Of a stretch of DNA of 64,000 nucleotides, positions 54,021-63,342 are shown in pieces. Under the pieces are notes generated by a model that was given only the letters and a program-made list of their open reading frames with translations, made no database searches and was not told the DNA's origin. The position numbers and the translations under genes were made by a program. The stretch is taken from positions 62,001 through 126,000 of the forward strand of contig NZ_JGVW01000096.1 of the NCBI RefSeq assembly GCF_000687455.2. The letters run 5' to 3'. Each line of letters starts with the position of its first letter. The first letter of the stretch is position 1. Source of the stretch: Burkholderia sp. lig30 (GTDB lineage Bacteria; Pseudomonadota; Gammaproteobacteria; Burkholderiales; Burkholderiaceae).

Positions 54021-54312
54021 TGATGAACGTAACGATATGTAGAACGAATGATATGTCGAGGCAAAAATTCCAGCGGAAAAGGAGGCCGCAGATGAGAGGC
54101 AGCGGATGACGGCATCCGGCAACGGGCGATCGCCCGCCGTACCCGGCGGCGAAACGATGCGCGCTCCGGGCGACACACGTCCGGGCGCCGTCGCCAGCTG
54201 CGCAGCACGCGTCGACGGCGGCTTCGCGACGCATTGACGGCCACCGTGCCGGCAATCCGCCGCCGCGGGCCGTGACGCGGCGGCATTTCAACGATAGATC
54301 AAGGAGACAGAC

Positions 54313-55296
54313 ATGTCCGTTTCGACTCAGCTCAGCAGGGACAAGCTGCTGGAAGCGTACCGGCTGATGCGCACGATCCGCGAATTCGAGGAGCGCCTGC
54401 ACGTCGAGTTCGCGACCGGCGAGATACCGGGATTTGTTCACCTTTACGCGGGCGAGGAGGCGTCCGCGGTCGGCACGATGCTGCATCTGAGCGTTGCCGA
54501 CTACGTCGCGACGACGCACCGCGGCCACGGGCACTGCATCGCGAAGGGCGTGGACGTGCGCGGGATGATGGCGGAGATCTACGGCAAGAAAAGCGGCGTG
54601 TGCCACGGCAAGGGCGGCTCGATGCATATCGCCGACCTGTCGATGGGCATGCTCGGCGCGAACGGCATCGTCGGCGCGGGCGGCCCGCTCGTGTGCGGCG
54701 CGGCGCTCGCCGCGAAATACCGGAAGACGGGCGGGGTCGGCGTGTGTTTCTTCGGCGATGGCGCATCGAACCAGGGCGCGATCTTCGAAGCGATGAACCT
54801 CGCGGCAGTGTGGCGGCTGCCGGCGATCTTCGTTGCCGAAAACAACGGCTATGCGGAGGCGACGTCGGCGAGCTGGTCGGTCGCGACCGACAACATCGCC
54901 GATCGCGCGAGCGGCTTCGGCATGCCCGGCGTGATCGTCGACGGCTTCGATTTCTTCGCGGTGCACGAGGCGCTCGGCGAGGCGGTCGAGCGCGCGCGCG
55001 GCGGCGGCGGGCCGACGCTCGTCGAAGTGAAGTTGTCGCGCTACTTCGGGCACTTCGAAGGCGACGCGCAGACCTACCGGGCGCCCGGCGAGGTTCAGAA
55101 GCTGCGCGACGAGAAGGATTGCCTGAAGCATTTCGAAACGCGCGTCGTGCGCGCCGAGATCCTCACGGTCGACGAATTGCGTGCGGTCGACACGCAGGTT
55201 CGCGAGCTGATCGACGCCGCCGTCGCCGACGCGAAGGCTGCGCCGCTGCCGGACGCCGCCGACCTGTTGACCGACGTCTACGTGTCGTACCCGTGA
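54313..55296 (+). CDS. acoA: Acetoin dehydrogenase E1 alpha subunit
   Basis: The 327-residue TPP-dependent subunit has RTIREFEERLHVEFATGEIPGFVHLYAGEEA, HRGHGHCIAKG and the thiamine-binding GDGASNQGAIFEAMNLAAVW...NNGYAE. With AcoB it decarboxylates acetoin to acetaldehyde and a hydroxyethyl-TPP unit. GGAG lies upstream. Confidence 0.96.
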   Translation: MSVSTQLSRDKLLEAYRLMRTIREFEERLHVEFATGEIPGFVHLYAGEEASAVGTMLHLSVADYVATTHRGHGHCIAKGVDVRGMMAEIYGKKSGVCHGKGGSMHIADLSMGMLGANGIVGAGGPLVCGAALAAKYRKTGGVGVCFFGDGASNQGAIFEAMNLAAVWRLPAIFVAENNGYAEATSASWSVATDNIADRASGFGMPGVIVDGFDFFAVHEALGEAVERARGGGGPTLVEVKLSRYFGHFEGDAQTYRAPGEVQKLRDEKDCLKHFETRVVRAEILTVDELRAVDTQVRELIDAAVADAKAAPLPDAADLLTDVYVSYP

Positions 55297-55340
55297 GCGC
55301 CGCGCAAGCCGGCTGACCGACAAGATTCCAGGAGACAGAG

Positions 55341-56345
55341 ATGGCAAGGAAGATCACTTATTCGCAGGCGATCAACGAGGCGCTCGCACAGGAGATGGCG
55401 CGCGACGCCAGCGTGATCGTGATGGGCGAGGACAACGCGGGCGGCGCGGGCGCGCCCGGCGAGGACGACGCATGGGGCGGCGTGCTCGGCGTGACGAAGG
55501 GGCTGTTCCACAAGTTCCCGGGGCGCGTGCTCGACACGCCGCTGTCGGAGGGCGGCTACATCGGCGCCGCGGTCGGTGCTGCCGCGTGCGGTATGCGGCC
55601 GGTCGCCGAGCTGATGTTCATCGACTTCATGGGCGTGTGCTTCGACCAGATCTTCAACCAGGCGGCGAAGTTCCGCTACATGTTCGGCGGCAAGGCCGTC
55701 ACGCCGGTCGTGATCCGCGCGATGTACGGCGCGGGGCTGCGGGCCGCCGCGCAGCATTCGCAGATGCTGACGTCGCTGTTTACGCACATCCCCGGCCTCA
55801 AGGTCGTGTGCCCGTCGACGCCGTACGACGCGAAGGGGCTGCTGATCCAGGCGATCCGCGACGACGATCCGGTGATCTTCTGCGAGCACAAGCTGCTCTA
55901 TACCCGCGAGGGCGACGTGCCGGAGGAGTCCTATGCGATTCCGTTCGGCGAGGCCAGTGTCGTGCGCGAAGGCGACGATGCGACGATCGTCACCTACGGC
56001 CGGATGGTGCACGTCGCGACGGACGCGGCGCAGAAGCTCGCGAAGGACGGGATTCAGGTCGACGTGATCGACCTGCGCACGACATCGCCGCTCGACGAGG
56101 AGACCATTCTCGAAAGCGCCGCGCGCACCGGGCGCGTGGTCGTCGTCGACGAAGCGAATCCGCGCTGCTCGATCGCGACCGACATCGCCGCGCTGATCGC
56201 GCAGCGTGCCTTCCGGTCGCTGCATGCGCCGATCGAGTGCGTGACCGCGCCGCATACGCCGGTTCCGTTCGCGAGCGTGCTCGAGGAACTGTATATCCCG
56301 TCCGCCGACGCGATTGTGCAGGCGGTGCTGAAGACGAGGAGCTGA
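55341..56345 (+). CDS. acoB: Acetoin dehydrogenase E1 beta subunit
   Basis: The 334-residue transketolase-like subunit has ITYSQAINEALAQEM, VMGEDNAGG, DTPLSEGGYIGAAVGAAACGMRPVAE, and the C-terminal VIDLRTTSPLDEETI and VVVDEANPRCS blocks. It pairs with AcoA to form the E1 active site. AGGAG precedes ATG 55341. acoC follows after 4 nt. Confidence 0.96.
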   Translation: MARKITYSQAINEALAQEMARDASVIVMGEDNAGGAGAPGEDDAWGGVLGVTKGLFHKFPGRVLDTPLSEGGYIGAAVGAAACGMRPVAELMFIDFMGVCFDQIFNQAAKFRYMFGGKAVTPVVIRAMYGAGLRAAAQHSQMLTSLFTHIPGLKVVCPSTPYDAKGLLIQAIRDDDPVIFCEHKLLYTREGDVPEESYAIPFGEASVVREGDDATIVTYGRMVHVATDAAQKLAKDGIQVDVIDLRTTSPLDEETILESAARTGRVVVVDEANPRCSIATDIAALIAQRAFRSLHAPIECVTAPHTPVPFASVLEELYIPSADAIVQAVLKTRS

Positions 56346-56349
56346 CACG

Positions 56350-57465
56350 ATGTCGATTCACATGATCACGATGCCCAAGTGGGGGCTGTCGATGGAGCAG
56401 GGGCAGGTCAACGGCTGGCTGAAGGCGCTCGGCGAGCGCGTGTCGAAGGGCGACGAGGTGCTCGACGTCGAGACCGACAAGATCTCGTCGGGCGTCGAGT
56501 GCGCGTTCGACGGCACGTTGCGCCGCCAGATCGCGCAGGAGGGCGACACGCTGCCGGTCGGCGCGCTGCTCGGCGTGGTGGCGGCGGAACAGGCGAGCGA
56601 TGCGGAGATCGACGCTGCCGTGGCCGAATTCCAGCGCAACTTCACGCCGAGCGCCGCGGCCGAGGAGGCGGCCGGCCCGCAGCCCGAGAAGGCGCAGATC
56701 GGCGGGCGCACCGTGCGCTATCTCGCGCTCGGCGCGGGCGAGCGCACGCCGGCGGTGCTGATCCACGGCTTCGGCGGCGACCTGAACAACTGGCTGTTCA
56801 ACCATGCCGAGCTGGCCGCGCACCGGCCGGTCTGGGCGCTCGACCTGCCGGGGCACGGCGAATCGGGCAAGGCGGTCGACACGGGCAGCCTCGACGAGCT
56901 GGCTGACGCGGTGCTCGCGCTGCTCGACGCGCGCGGCATCGCCCGCGCGCACCTGATCGGCCATTCGATGGGCGGCGCGGTCGCGATGGCGGCGGCCGAG
57001 CGCGCGCCGGAGCGGGTCGCGTCGCTGACGCTGATCGCGAGCGCGGGACTCGGCAGCGACATCGACCGCGACTACATCGACGGGTTCGTCTCCGGCAACA
57101 GCCGCAACACGCTCAAGCCGCATCTCGGCAAGCTGTTCGCCGACAGCGCGCTCGTCACCCGGCAGCTGGTCGAGGATCTCGTCCGCTACAAGCGTCTCGA
57201 GGGCGTGCAGGCGGCGCTGGAGAGGATCGCGGCGTCCGCGTTCGACGGCGCGACGCAGCGACGCGTGTTCCGCGACCGGCTCGCCGCGCTCGCGCCGCGA
57301 ACGCTCGTGATCTGGGGCGAGCGCGACCAGGTGATTCCCGCGCATCACGCGCAGGGCTTGCCGGCGGGTGTGCGAACCGAGGTGCTGGCCGGGCGCGGCC
57401 ACATGGTGCAGATGGAGGCGGCGGCCGACGTGAACCGCCTGATCGCCGCGTTCCTCGGAGACTGA
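56350..57465 (+). CDS. acoC: Acetoin dehydrogenase E2, lipoyl domain fused to alpha/beta-hydrolase
   Basis: The 371-residue protein has a lipoyl domain (1-80, lysine in ETDKISSG) followed by an alpha/beta-hydrolase domain (about 125-370). The latter has [13 protein letters not shown], the nucleophile elbow GHSMGGA and a C-terminal GRGHMVQ histidine. This is the AcoC form, not the classic 2-oxoacid E2, and it lacks the peripheral-subunit-binding domain. It passes the acetyl group to CoA. It needs lipoate, provided perhaps by the next gene. Confidence 0.94.
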   Translation: MSIHMITMPKWGLSMEQGQVNGWLKALGERVSKGDEVLDVETDKISSGVECAFDGTLRRQIAQEGDTLPVGALLGVVAAEQASDAEIDAAVAEFQRNFTPSAAAEEAAGPQPEKAQIGGRTVRYLALGAGERTPAVLIHGFGGDLNNWLFNHAELAAHRPVWALDLPGHGESGKAVDTGSLDELADAVLALLDARGIARAHLIGHSMGGAVAMAAAERAPERVASLTLIASAGLGSDIDRDYIDGFVSGNSRNTLKPHLGKLFADSALVTRQLVEDLVRYKRLEGVQAALERIAASAFDGATQRRVFRDRLAALAPRTLVIWGERDQVIPAHHAQGLPAGVRTEVLAGRGHMVQMEAAADVNRLIAAFLGD

Positions 57466-57467
57466 CG

Positions 57468-58433
57468 ATGGCCGCCGCGCTCGAACGATCCAGCCTGACG
57501 GCGCTCGGCCAGCCGGGCGCGCGCAGCCGCGACAAGCTCGCGCGCATTCCGGTGCGCGTCGAGCCCGCGGCCGGCGCGGCGCTGCCGAAGCCGCCGTGGC
57601 TGCGGGCGCGGCCGATGATGAGCGACACCGTCGCCGCGATGGCGGCGGTGCTGCGCGCCCATCGGCTGCATTCCGTCTGCGAGGAAGCGATGTGCCCGAA
57701 CATCGGCGAATGCTTCGCGCAACGCACCGCGACGTTCATGATCATGGGCGGCCTGTGCACGCGGCGCTGCCCGTTCTGCGACGTCGCGCACGGCCGGCCG
57801 GAGCCGCTCGATCCGCACGAGCCCGGGCGGCTCGCCGACGCGGTCGCCGCGCTGGCGCTGCGTTACGTGGTGATCACGTCGGTGGACCGCGACGACTTGC
57901 GCGACGGCGGCGCCGCGCACTTCGCCGCCTGCGTCGCGGCGGTGCGCGCGCGCGTGCCGGGCATCGGCGTCGAGGTGCTGACGCCGGATTTCCGCGGACG
58001 CATCGCGCGCGCGCTCGACGCGCTGTCGGTCGCGTGGCCGGACGTGTTCAATCACAACGTCGAGACCGTGCCGTCGCTATACCGCGCCGCGCGGCCGGGC
58101 GCCGACTATCGCGGCTCGCTCGACCTGCTCGCGCGCGTGAAGGCGGCGAATCCGGCGGTCGTGACGAAGTCCGGGCTGATGCTCGGGCTCGGCGAGCGCG
58201 ACGACGAAGTGCGCGACACGTTGCGCGACCTGCGCGCGCACGAAGTCGACGTGCTGACGATCGGGCAGTATCTCGCGCCATCGCCGTTTCATCTGCCGGT
58301 GCGCCGCCATGTGACGCCGGATGCATTCGCCGCGTGGCGCGACGAGGGGCTCGGGCTCGGGTTTCTCGAGGTGGTGTCCGGGCCGCTCGTGCGTTCGTCG
58401 TATCACGCGGCGGAAACGTTGCACGGCACGTGA
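57468..58433 (+). CDS. lipA: Lipoyl synthase encoded in the aco operon
   Basis: The 321-residue radical-SAM enzyme has the auxiliary cluster motif C-x4-C-x5-C ([12 protein letters not shown]), the radical-SAM C-x3-C-x2-C (CTRRCPFC), [13 protein letters not shown] and [13 protein letters not shown]. It inserts two sulfur atoms into octanoyl groups. It starts 2 nt after acoC, so it most likely serves the AcoC lipoyl domain. The chromosome should also carry a housekeeping lipA elsewhere. Confidence 0.93.
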   Translation: MAAALERSSLTALGQPGARSRDKLARIPVRVEPAAGAALPKPPWLRARPMMSDTVAAMAAVLRAHRLHSVCEEAMCPNIGECFAQRTATFMIMGGLCTRRCPFCDVAHGRPEPLDPHEPGRLADAVAALALRYVVITSVDRDDLRDGGAAHFAACVAAVRARVPGIGVEVLTPDFRGRIARALDALSVAWPDVFNHNVETVPSLYRAARPGADYRGSLDLLARVKAANPAVVTKSGLMLGLGERDDEVRDTLRDLRAHEVDVLTIGQYLAPSPFHLPVRRHVTPDAFAAWRDEGLGLGFLEVVSGPLVRSSYHAAETLHGT

Positions 58434-58457
58434 CGCGCCCGCATGGCGTGCGGCGCG

Positions 58458-59825
58458 TCAGCGCGCGCCGTGCGGATCGCCGCGCAGGTGCGCGCGGCCG
58501 ACGGCTCGCAGGTACAGCACGAGCCCGGTGCCCGCGAGCATCAGGCTCACGGCGTTGGCGAACCAGAAGCCGCGCGCGCCGGTGAGCCACGCCGGCGCGA
58601 ATCCGCCGACGTCGAAGCCGAGCAGATAGCCGCCGCCGAGCCCGACGCCCCAGAGCGCGATCGCGTAGATCACGGTCGGCACCACGGCGACCTTGTAGGC
58701 GCGCAGCACGAAGGCTGTCGTGATCTGTATCGCGTCGAAGAAGTGGTAGCAGGCGACGATCGCGACGAGCGGCATTGCCGCGGCGGCGACCGCCGGGTCC
58801 GGCGTATAGCCGCCGACGATCAGCGGCCGCAGCACGAACACGAGCAGGCCGTACACGGCGGCGGCCGAGCACGCGAGCATTACGCCATGACGCCCGATCA
58901 GGCGCGCCTGATCCGGATGGCCGGCGCCGAGCGCGCGCGCGACGAGCGTCGAGGTCGCGATGCCGATCGACAGCGGGGTCATGTACAGCACCGCGCCGAG
59001 GTTGCCGGCGATCTGGTGGCCGGCGAGCGTGGTGGTGCCGAACTGCGCGATGAAGAGCGCCATGCACGTATAGGACGTCACCTCGATCAGGTAGGAGAGC
59101 CCCATCGGCACGCCGAGCCGGAGGATCGCCTTCTGGCGCGCCCAGACCGGCCAGCAAAAGCGCGAGAAGATCGCGAGCGGCGCGAACACGTCGAGCTTCG
59201 CGAGCAGCGTGAAGCCGACCAGCGCGAGCGCCCAGTTGATCAGCGTGCTGGCGAGGCCGCAGCCGGGACCGCCGAGGGCCGGTACGCCGAGGCCGCCGAA
59301 GATGAACCAGACGTTCAGCGGGAATTTCAGCAGCAGCGCGCCGACCTGCAGGATCATCGCGAGGCGCGGCTTGCCGGCCGCGTTGGCGAGCGCGTTGTAG
59401 ATCCGGAACACGAGGCTCGCCGGCAGGCCGAACGACAGGATCCGCAGATAGGCGACCGTGCGTTCGTGCAGCGCGGCCGGCGCGTGCGCGACGCGCAACA
59501 GCGGTTCGGGGAAGTGCAGCAGCAGGAAGCCGGGCACGGCGAGCAGCGCGGCGAGCCACAGCGCCTGGCGCACTTCCTCGCCGATTTCCGTGTAGCGCCG
59601 CGCGCCGTAGAGCTGCCCGGTGATCGGCTGCAGCGCGGACAGGATTCCCGTCAGGCTGATGTAGATCGAGATGTAGAGCGACGAGCCGAGACCGAGCGCG
59701 GCGAGATCGACGGCGGAGAAGCGGCCGACCATCGCGGTGTCGATCACGCCGAACGCGATGATCGCCAGTTGCCCGACGAGCACCGGCCACGCAAGCCCGG
59801 CGATCTTGCGGAGGTCGGCGAGCAC
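58458..59825 (-). CDS. MATE-family efflux transporter
   Basis: The 455-residue membrane protein has about twelve hydrophobic helices in two MatE repeats. It starts MLADLRKIAGLAWPVLVGQLAIIAFGVIDTAMVGRFS, with DLAALGLGSSLYISIY. The second half has LGVPMGLSYLIEVTSY and LAGHQIAGNLGAVLYMTPLSIG. MATE proteins export cationic drugs in exchange for sodium or protons. GTG 59825 is the start, 1 nt after the stop of the upstream glycosyltransferase gene; the coupling is unusual. Confidence 0.9.
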   Translation of the reverse strand: MLADLRKIAGLAWPVLVGQLAIIAFGVIDTAMVGRFSAVDLAALGLGSSLYISIYISLTGILSALQPITGQLYGARRYTEIGEEVRQALWLAALLAVPGFLLLHFPEPLLRVAHAPAALHERTVAYLRILSFGLPASLVFRIYNALANAAGKPRLAMILQVGALLLKFPLNVWFIFGGLGVPALGGPGCGLASTLINWALALVGFTLLAKLDVFAPLAIFSRFCWPVWARQKAILRLGVPMGLSYLIEVTSYTCMALFIAQFGTTTLAGHQIAGNLGAVLYMTPLSIGIATSTLVARALGAGHPDQARLIGRHGVMLACSAAAVYGLLVFVLRPLIVGGYTPDPAVAAAAMPLVAIVACYHFFDAIQITTAFVLRAYKVAVVPTVIYAIALWGVGLGGGYLLGFDVGGFAPAWLTGARGFWFANAVSLMLAGTGLVLYLRAVGRAHLRGDPHGAR

Positions 59826-59826
59826 G

Positions 59827-61578
59827 TCAGTCCGGCCGGCGCGGCGGCCGGCGCTTTGCCGGCGTCTTCGGCCGCTCGATGCGTTCGTACAGGCGGAAGC
59901 GCTCGTCGCGGTCGGCGACGCGGCGGCCTTCCCAGACGAGGCGCCAGACGTATTGCGACATCGAGCTCGGCTCGCCATAGTCGGCGTGGTCGTGGCGCAG
60001 GATCACGTCGCAGTCGCCGGAGAAGTCGAAGTGCATGTCGCCGAAATACGCGAAGGTGGCGATCTGCGCGTCGCCTAGCCGCACGGGCGAGATGCAGTCG
60101 TAATCGGACGGCAGGTGCGTGGAGATCTGCTGCGCGACGTCCTGGTAGGTCCGGCTGTAGTTGACGATCGGCAGCCACAGCGTCATCAGCAGCACCCACA
60201 TCAGCGTCGTGCCGGCGCTCGACAGCACGACGCTGCGCCACAGCACCTTCGGCTGCCGCGACACGCGCCAGCGTACCAGCAGGAACCAGCAGACGGTGAC
60301 GGCGATCGCGCAGACGAACGACAGCACCTTGAAGTGCGGCGTGAAGCCGGGCACGAGGCGCGCGAGATTGCGGGCGAGCGGATGCGGGAAGCCGGTCAGC
60401 GCGGCGAGCCACACCAGCCAGACGAAGCTGCCGAGGATCGTGAAGCTCAGTACAGCGAACCAGTCGATCGCATTGATCGCGCCGCGCTTGAGCGTCGGCA
60501 GTGCGAAGGTCGCGAGCACGGCGAGCGGCGGCAGCAGCAGCATGTACATGCGGTTCGACTGCTGGCTTTGCAGGATCACGAGCGCGACGAGCGGCGCGAT
60601 GACGGACAGCGGAATCGCGATGTGCGCGCGCCGGCGCAGGCCGGCCCAGCTCCACCACGCCCAGATCGCGAGCGGCCACGCGGGCCACGTGAAGAGCGGC
60701 AGGTTCTTCGCCGCGTAGGCGAGCACCGCAGTCGGCGGGCCGGAGAAGCGCATCAGGCTGCCGTGCAGCCACTGGTTGACGAACCAGGCGGCGTCGGTCG
60801 GCGCCGCGACGAACGCGGCCACCGGCCAGAGCGCGAAGATGGCGAACGCGAGCGGCAGGCCGATGCCGGGCAGGCGCAGGTTGCGCACGTCGGCCGTGAC
60901 GAACCACAGCACGACGGTGCCGGTGAGGAGCGCCGCGACGAGCACCGGGTTGCCGGACAGCGCAACGAGGCCGAGTGCGAGCCCCCACCACAGCGCACCT
61001 TGAACGGGCTTGTCGATCGCGCGCACGAGACCGTAGACGAGCATCGCGATCCATGCGAACTGCGCGAGCTGCGGGGTCGTCTCGTGGCCGCGCTCGGCGA
61101 GGCCGAAGCAGGCGAGCAGCACCAGCAGCGCGCCGTCGGCGAGCGTGCGGCCGTAGTCGTGCGGCTCGGGCTCGCCGCCGAACGCATACTTGAACGGCTG
61201 CACTTCGGCACGCCGGCCGAGCAGGTAGGCCGCATACCAGACGAACGCGCAGGCCACGCAAAAGAGGATGCCGGTGCCGAGCCGCGACGCGTTGCTCGCG
61301 TCGATCCACGGCCCGAGCGCGCGGATCGCGAGCGCGCCGAGCCAGTAGCCGAACGGGCCGTCGGTCGTGATGTACTTGCCGACGAGGTTCGGCAGCAGCC
61401 AGTCGTGCCATGTGCCCTGGGCCATCGTCCACATCACGCCGAAGCCCGCGGCATCCTCGTTTTTCCACGGGTCGCGGCCGAACAGGCCGAACGCCGCATA
61501 GACGATGCAGAGTGTGAGCAGCAGCCAGCGCGGCAGCGCGCGCGTGGCGGAGGCGGTGAGACGAACGACTGGCTTCAT
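59827..61578 (-). CDS. ArnT-like GT-C membrane glycosyltransferase
   Basis: The 583-residue protein has about eleven hydrophobic helices, an N-terminal periplasmic loop with the acidic pair in DPWKNEDAAGF and the TTDGPFGYWLG motif, and a soluble C-terminal end. This layout matches ArnT/dolichyl-P-mannose-type transferases that use polyprenyl phosphate sugars. It is not the canonical ArnT, which is at 36178-37860. Acceptor and sugar are unknown. It is coupled to a MATE gene downstream. Confidence 0.82.
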   Translation of the reverse strand: MKPVVRLTASATRALPRWLLLTLCIVYAAFGLFGRDPWKNEDAAGFGVMWTMAQGTWHDWLLPNLVGKYITTDGPFGYWLGALAIRALGPWIDASNASRLGTGILFCVACAFVWYAAYLLGRRAEVQPFKYAFGGEPEPHDYGRTLADGALLVLLACFGLAERGHETTPQLAQFAWIAMLVYGLVRAIDKPVQGALWWGLALGLVALSGNPVLVAALLTGTVVLWFVTADVRNLRLPGIGLPLAFAIFALWPVAAFVAAPTDAAWFVNQWLHGSLMRFSGPPTAVLAYAAKNLPLFTWPAWPLAIWAWWSWAGLRRRAHIAIPLSVIAPLVALVILQSQQSNRMYMLLLPPLAVLATFALPTLKRGAINAIDWFAVLSFTILGSFVWLVWLAALTGFPHPLARNLARLVPGFTPHFKVLSFVCAIAVTVCWFLLVRWRVSRQPKVLWRSVVLSSAGTTLMWVLLMTLWLPIVNYSRTYQDVAQQISTHLPSDYDCISPVRLGDAQIATFAYFGDMHFDFSGDCDVILRHDHADYGEPSSMSQYVWRLVWEGRRVADRDERFRLYERIERPKTPAKRRPPRRPD

Positions 61579-61719
61579 GCAGATGAGCGGTATTTTTTAT
61601 CGGCGAACGGCCCGCGTGGCGGGCCGTCTCAGGCATCCGGCATTGTAGACGCGCCGGCCGGGCGCGTCAGGGGAATCGCCGCTGTGCCGCCGGCGGGCGA
61701 CAATTGGGCGAGCGCACAC

Positions 61720-61746
61720 GAAAAAGGGCAGCCTGGGCTGCCCTTG
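61720..61746 (-). terminator. Terminator for rpmE2
   Basis: On the minus strand an 8-bp GGGCAGCC/GGCTGCCC stem is followed by T5. Confidence 0.85.
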
Positions 61747-61794
61747 AATGCGTAACCGGTGCGTTGGAGCCACCGGATGCGGCGCGAAGCGTGC

Positions 61795-62055
61795 TTACGC
61801 AGCCTTGCCGCTGGCGCGTGCGCCGAACTTGTTCTTGAACTTCTCGACGCGGCCTGCCGTGTCCATGATCTTCTGCTGGCCGGTGTAGAACGAGTGCGAT
61901 TCCGACGACACTTCGATCTTGGCGAGCGGGTAGGTCTTGCCGTCGAGGTCGATGGTTTCACGCGTCTGGATCGTCGAGCGCGTGATGAACTTGAAGCCGT
62001 TCGACATGTCTTGGAAGACGACTTCGCGGTAATTCGGGTGAATGCCTTGTTTCAT
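61795..62055 (-). CDS. rpmE2: 50S ribosomal protein L31, type B
   Basis: The 86-residue protein begins [20 protein letters not shown] and lacks the CxxC zinc site of type A L31, so it is the zinc-free form, often induced under zinc shortage. ATG 62055 is preferred; the longer frame upstream has no family similarity. Confidence 0.95.
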   Translation of the reverse strand: MKQGIHPNYREVVFQDMSNGFKFITRSTIQTRETIDLDGKTYPLAKIEVSSESHSFYTGQQKIMDTAGRVEKFKNKFGARASGKAA

Positions 62056-62214
62056 GGTCTTTCCTTGGTGATAGCGGTAGCCAACCCGCCGCTTGCCGTT
62101 GCCGCACGCGCTTCTCACGCGTGGCGGCGGGACGTCAAGCCCGGCGCGAGCCACTTGCCTAAGGTCGAAAAACGGGGATTATGCCAGAAAATCAGATGGT
62201 TGACGAATAATTTG

Positions 62215-63048
62215 TCAAGGCGCGGCGAGGGCGCCGGCGCCGGCCGGATCCTGCCGGTAGTAGCGGGCGAGCAGCCGGTACAGCTCGGGGAATTCGGCCT
62301 CGAATGCGCGCGGCTGCACGAACAGCGCCTCGCTGCAGACGGCGAAGAACTCCGACGGGTGATCCGCCGCATAGGGATCGATCAGCGAATCGCGCTCGAA
62401 GCGCGCCCACGCGCGATCCGGCACGGCATCGACGCGCGCGCAGAACTGGTCGTACGCGTTGTCGAACACGTCTGCCCATGCCTGCGCGTCGAGATGCGGC
62501 GCGTGCCAGCGGCGAAACAGCGGTGGATAGCCGTCCGCCGCGCCGTTGATCATGTCGATCTTGTGCGCGAACTCGTGGATCACGACGTTGTACGCGTCGC
62601 GGTCGTCGGTCATCTGCGCGTCCTCCCACGACAGGATCACGGGGCCGCCCTCCCACGCCTCGCCGCTCGCGTCCTGCTCGATCTCGTGCACGACGCCGTC
62701 CTCGTCCTGCACGGTCTTGCGGATCAAGAATTCGCCCGGATACACGACGATGCCGACCCAGCCGTCGTACAGGCTCAAGTCGAGGTTCAGCACAGGCAGG
62801 CACGCCTGCACAGCGATACCGACCATCATCGCGTCGGTCAGTGCGAGGCCGTGCGCGGTCGAGAACGATTTCTGCGCGAGAAAGAGGCTCGTCAGCTCGC
62901 GCAGCCGTTCGAGGTCGGAGGGCGGCAGGTAGCCGAGGAACGGCAGTCGCTCGACGGTGTCGCGCCACAGCGCATCGGGAATCGGGTGGCTGCGCAGCGC
63001 GCGGTCGCGGCGGCGGGTGCCGAGCCAGCGGGTCAGTTTCGAGAGCAT
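62215..63048 (-). CDS. mtfA: M90-family zinc peptidase MtfA
   Basis: The 277-residue protein has the HExxH zinc motif HEFAHKIDM, a GWVGIVVYPGEFLI block and a C-terminal Glu region SEFFAVCSEALF. MtfA of E. coli binds the glucose regulator Mlc and has aminopeptidase activity. There is no signal peptide, so it is cytoplasmic. It lies between rho and rpmE2. Confidence 0.93.
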   Translation of the reverse strand: MLSKLTRWLGTRRRDRALRSHPIPDALWRDTVERLPFLGYLPPSDLERLRELTSLFLAQKSFSTAHGLALTDAMMVGIAVQACLPVLNLDLSLYDGWVGIVVYPGEFLIRKTVQDEDGVVHEIEQDASGEAWEGGPVILSWEDAQMTDDRDAYNVVIHEFAHKIDMINGAADGYPPLFRRWHAPHLDAQAWADVFDNAYDQFCARVDAVPDRAWARFERDSLIDPYAADHPSEFFAVCSEALFVQPRAFEAEFPELYRLLARYYRQDPAGAGALAAP

Positions 63049-63342
63049 GAAGGCGGCGAACGGAACGCTAAAGCGTCACTTTTAACTCAATCGATCTCTT
63101 TTTGCCACGCGGCGAAGCGCCCGCCGCAGATCGCGATGCCGGCGCGGTGATGGAAGCCGTCGAGCGACGGCAGGAAGGCGGCTTGCTGCGCGACGGTCAG
63201 CGCGATCGATGCGCGCGGTCGCGTGCATCTCGTGGCGTGCGTTGCAGGATCGGCGTGCGCGCTTGCGTGCATCCCGGGCGCAAAAAAAGGCCGCCTGGCG
63301 GACAGCGCAGGCGGCCTTTCTGCCGAACCGGGAGGCGGGCGA
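63049..63342. other. Intergenic region between rho and mtfA
   Basis: It holds the rho terminator and a 61-codon minus-strand ORF (63087-63272) without known similarity, probably spurious or a remnant. Confidence 0.5.
63282..63316 (-). terminator. Terminator for rho
   Basis: On the minus strand a 9-bp stem (GGCCGCCTG/CAGGCGGCC) is followed by seven T residues. Confidence 0.85.

Noticed and set aside
63087-63272. 61-codon minus-strand ORF between rho and mtfA
   Set aside because: No similarity, no ribosome site, and it overlaps the rho terminator region.
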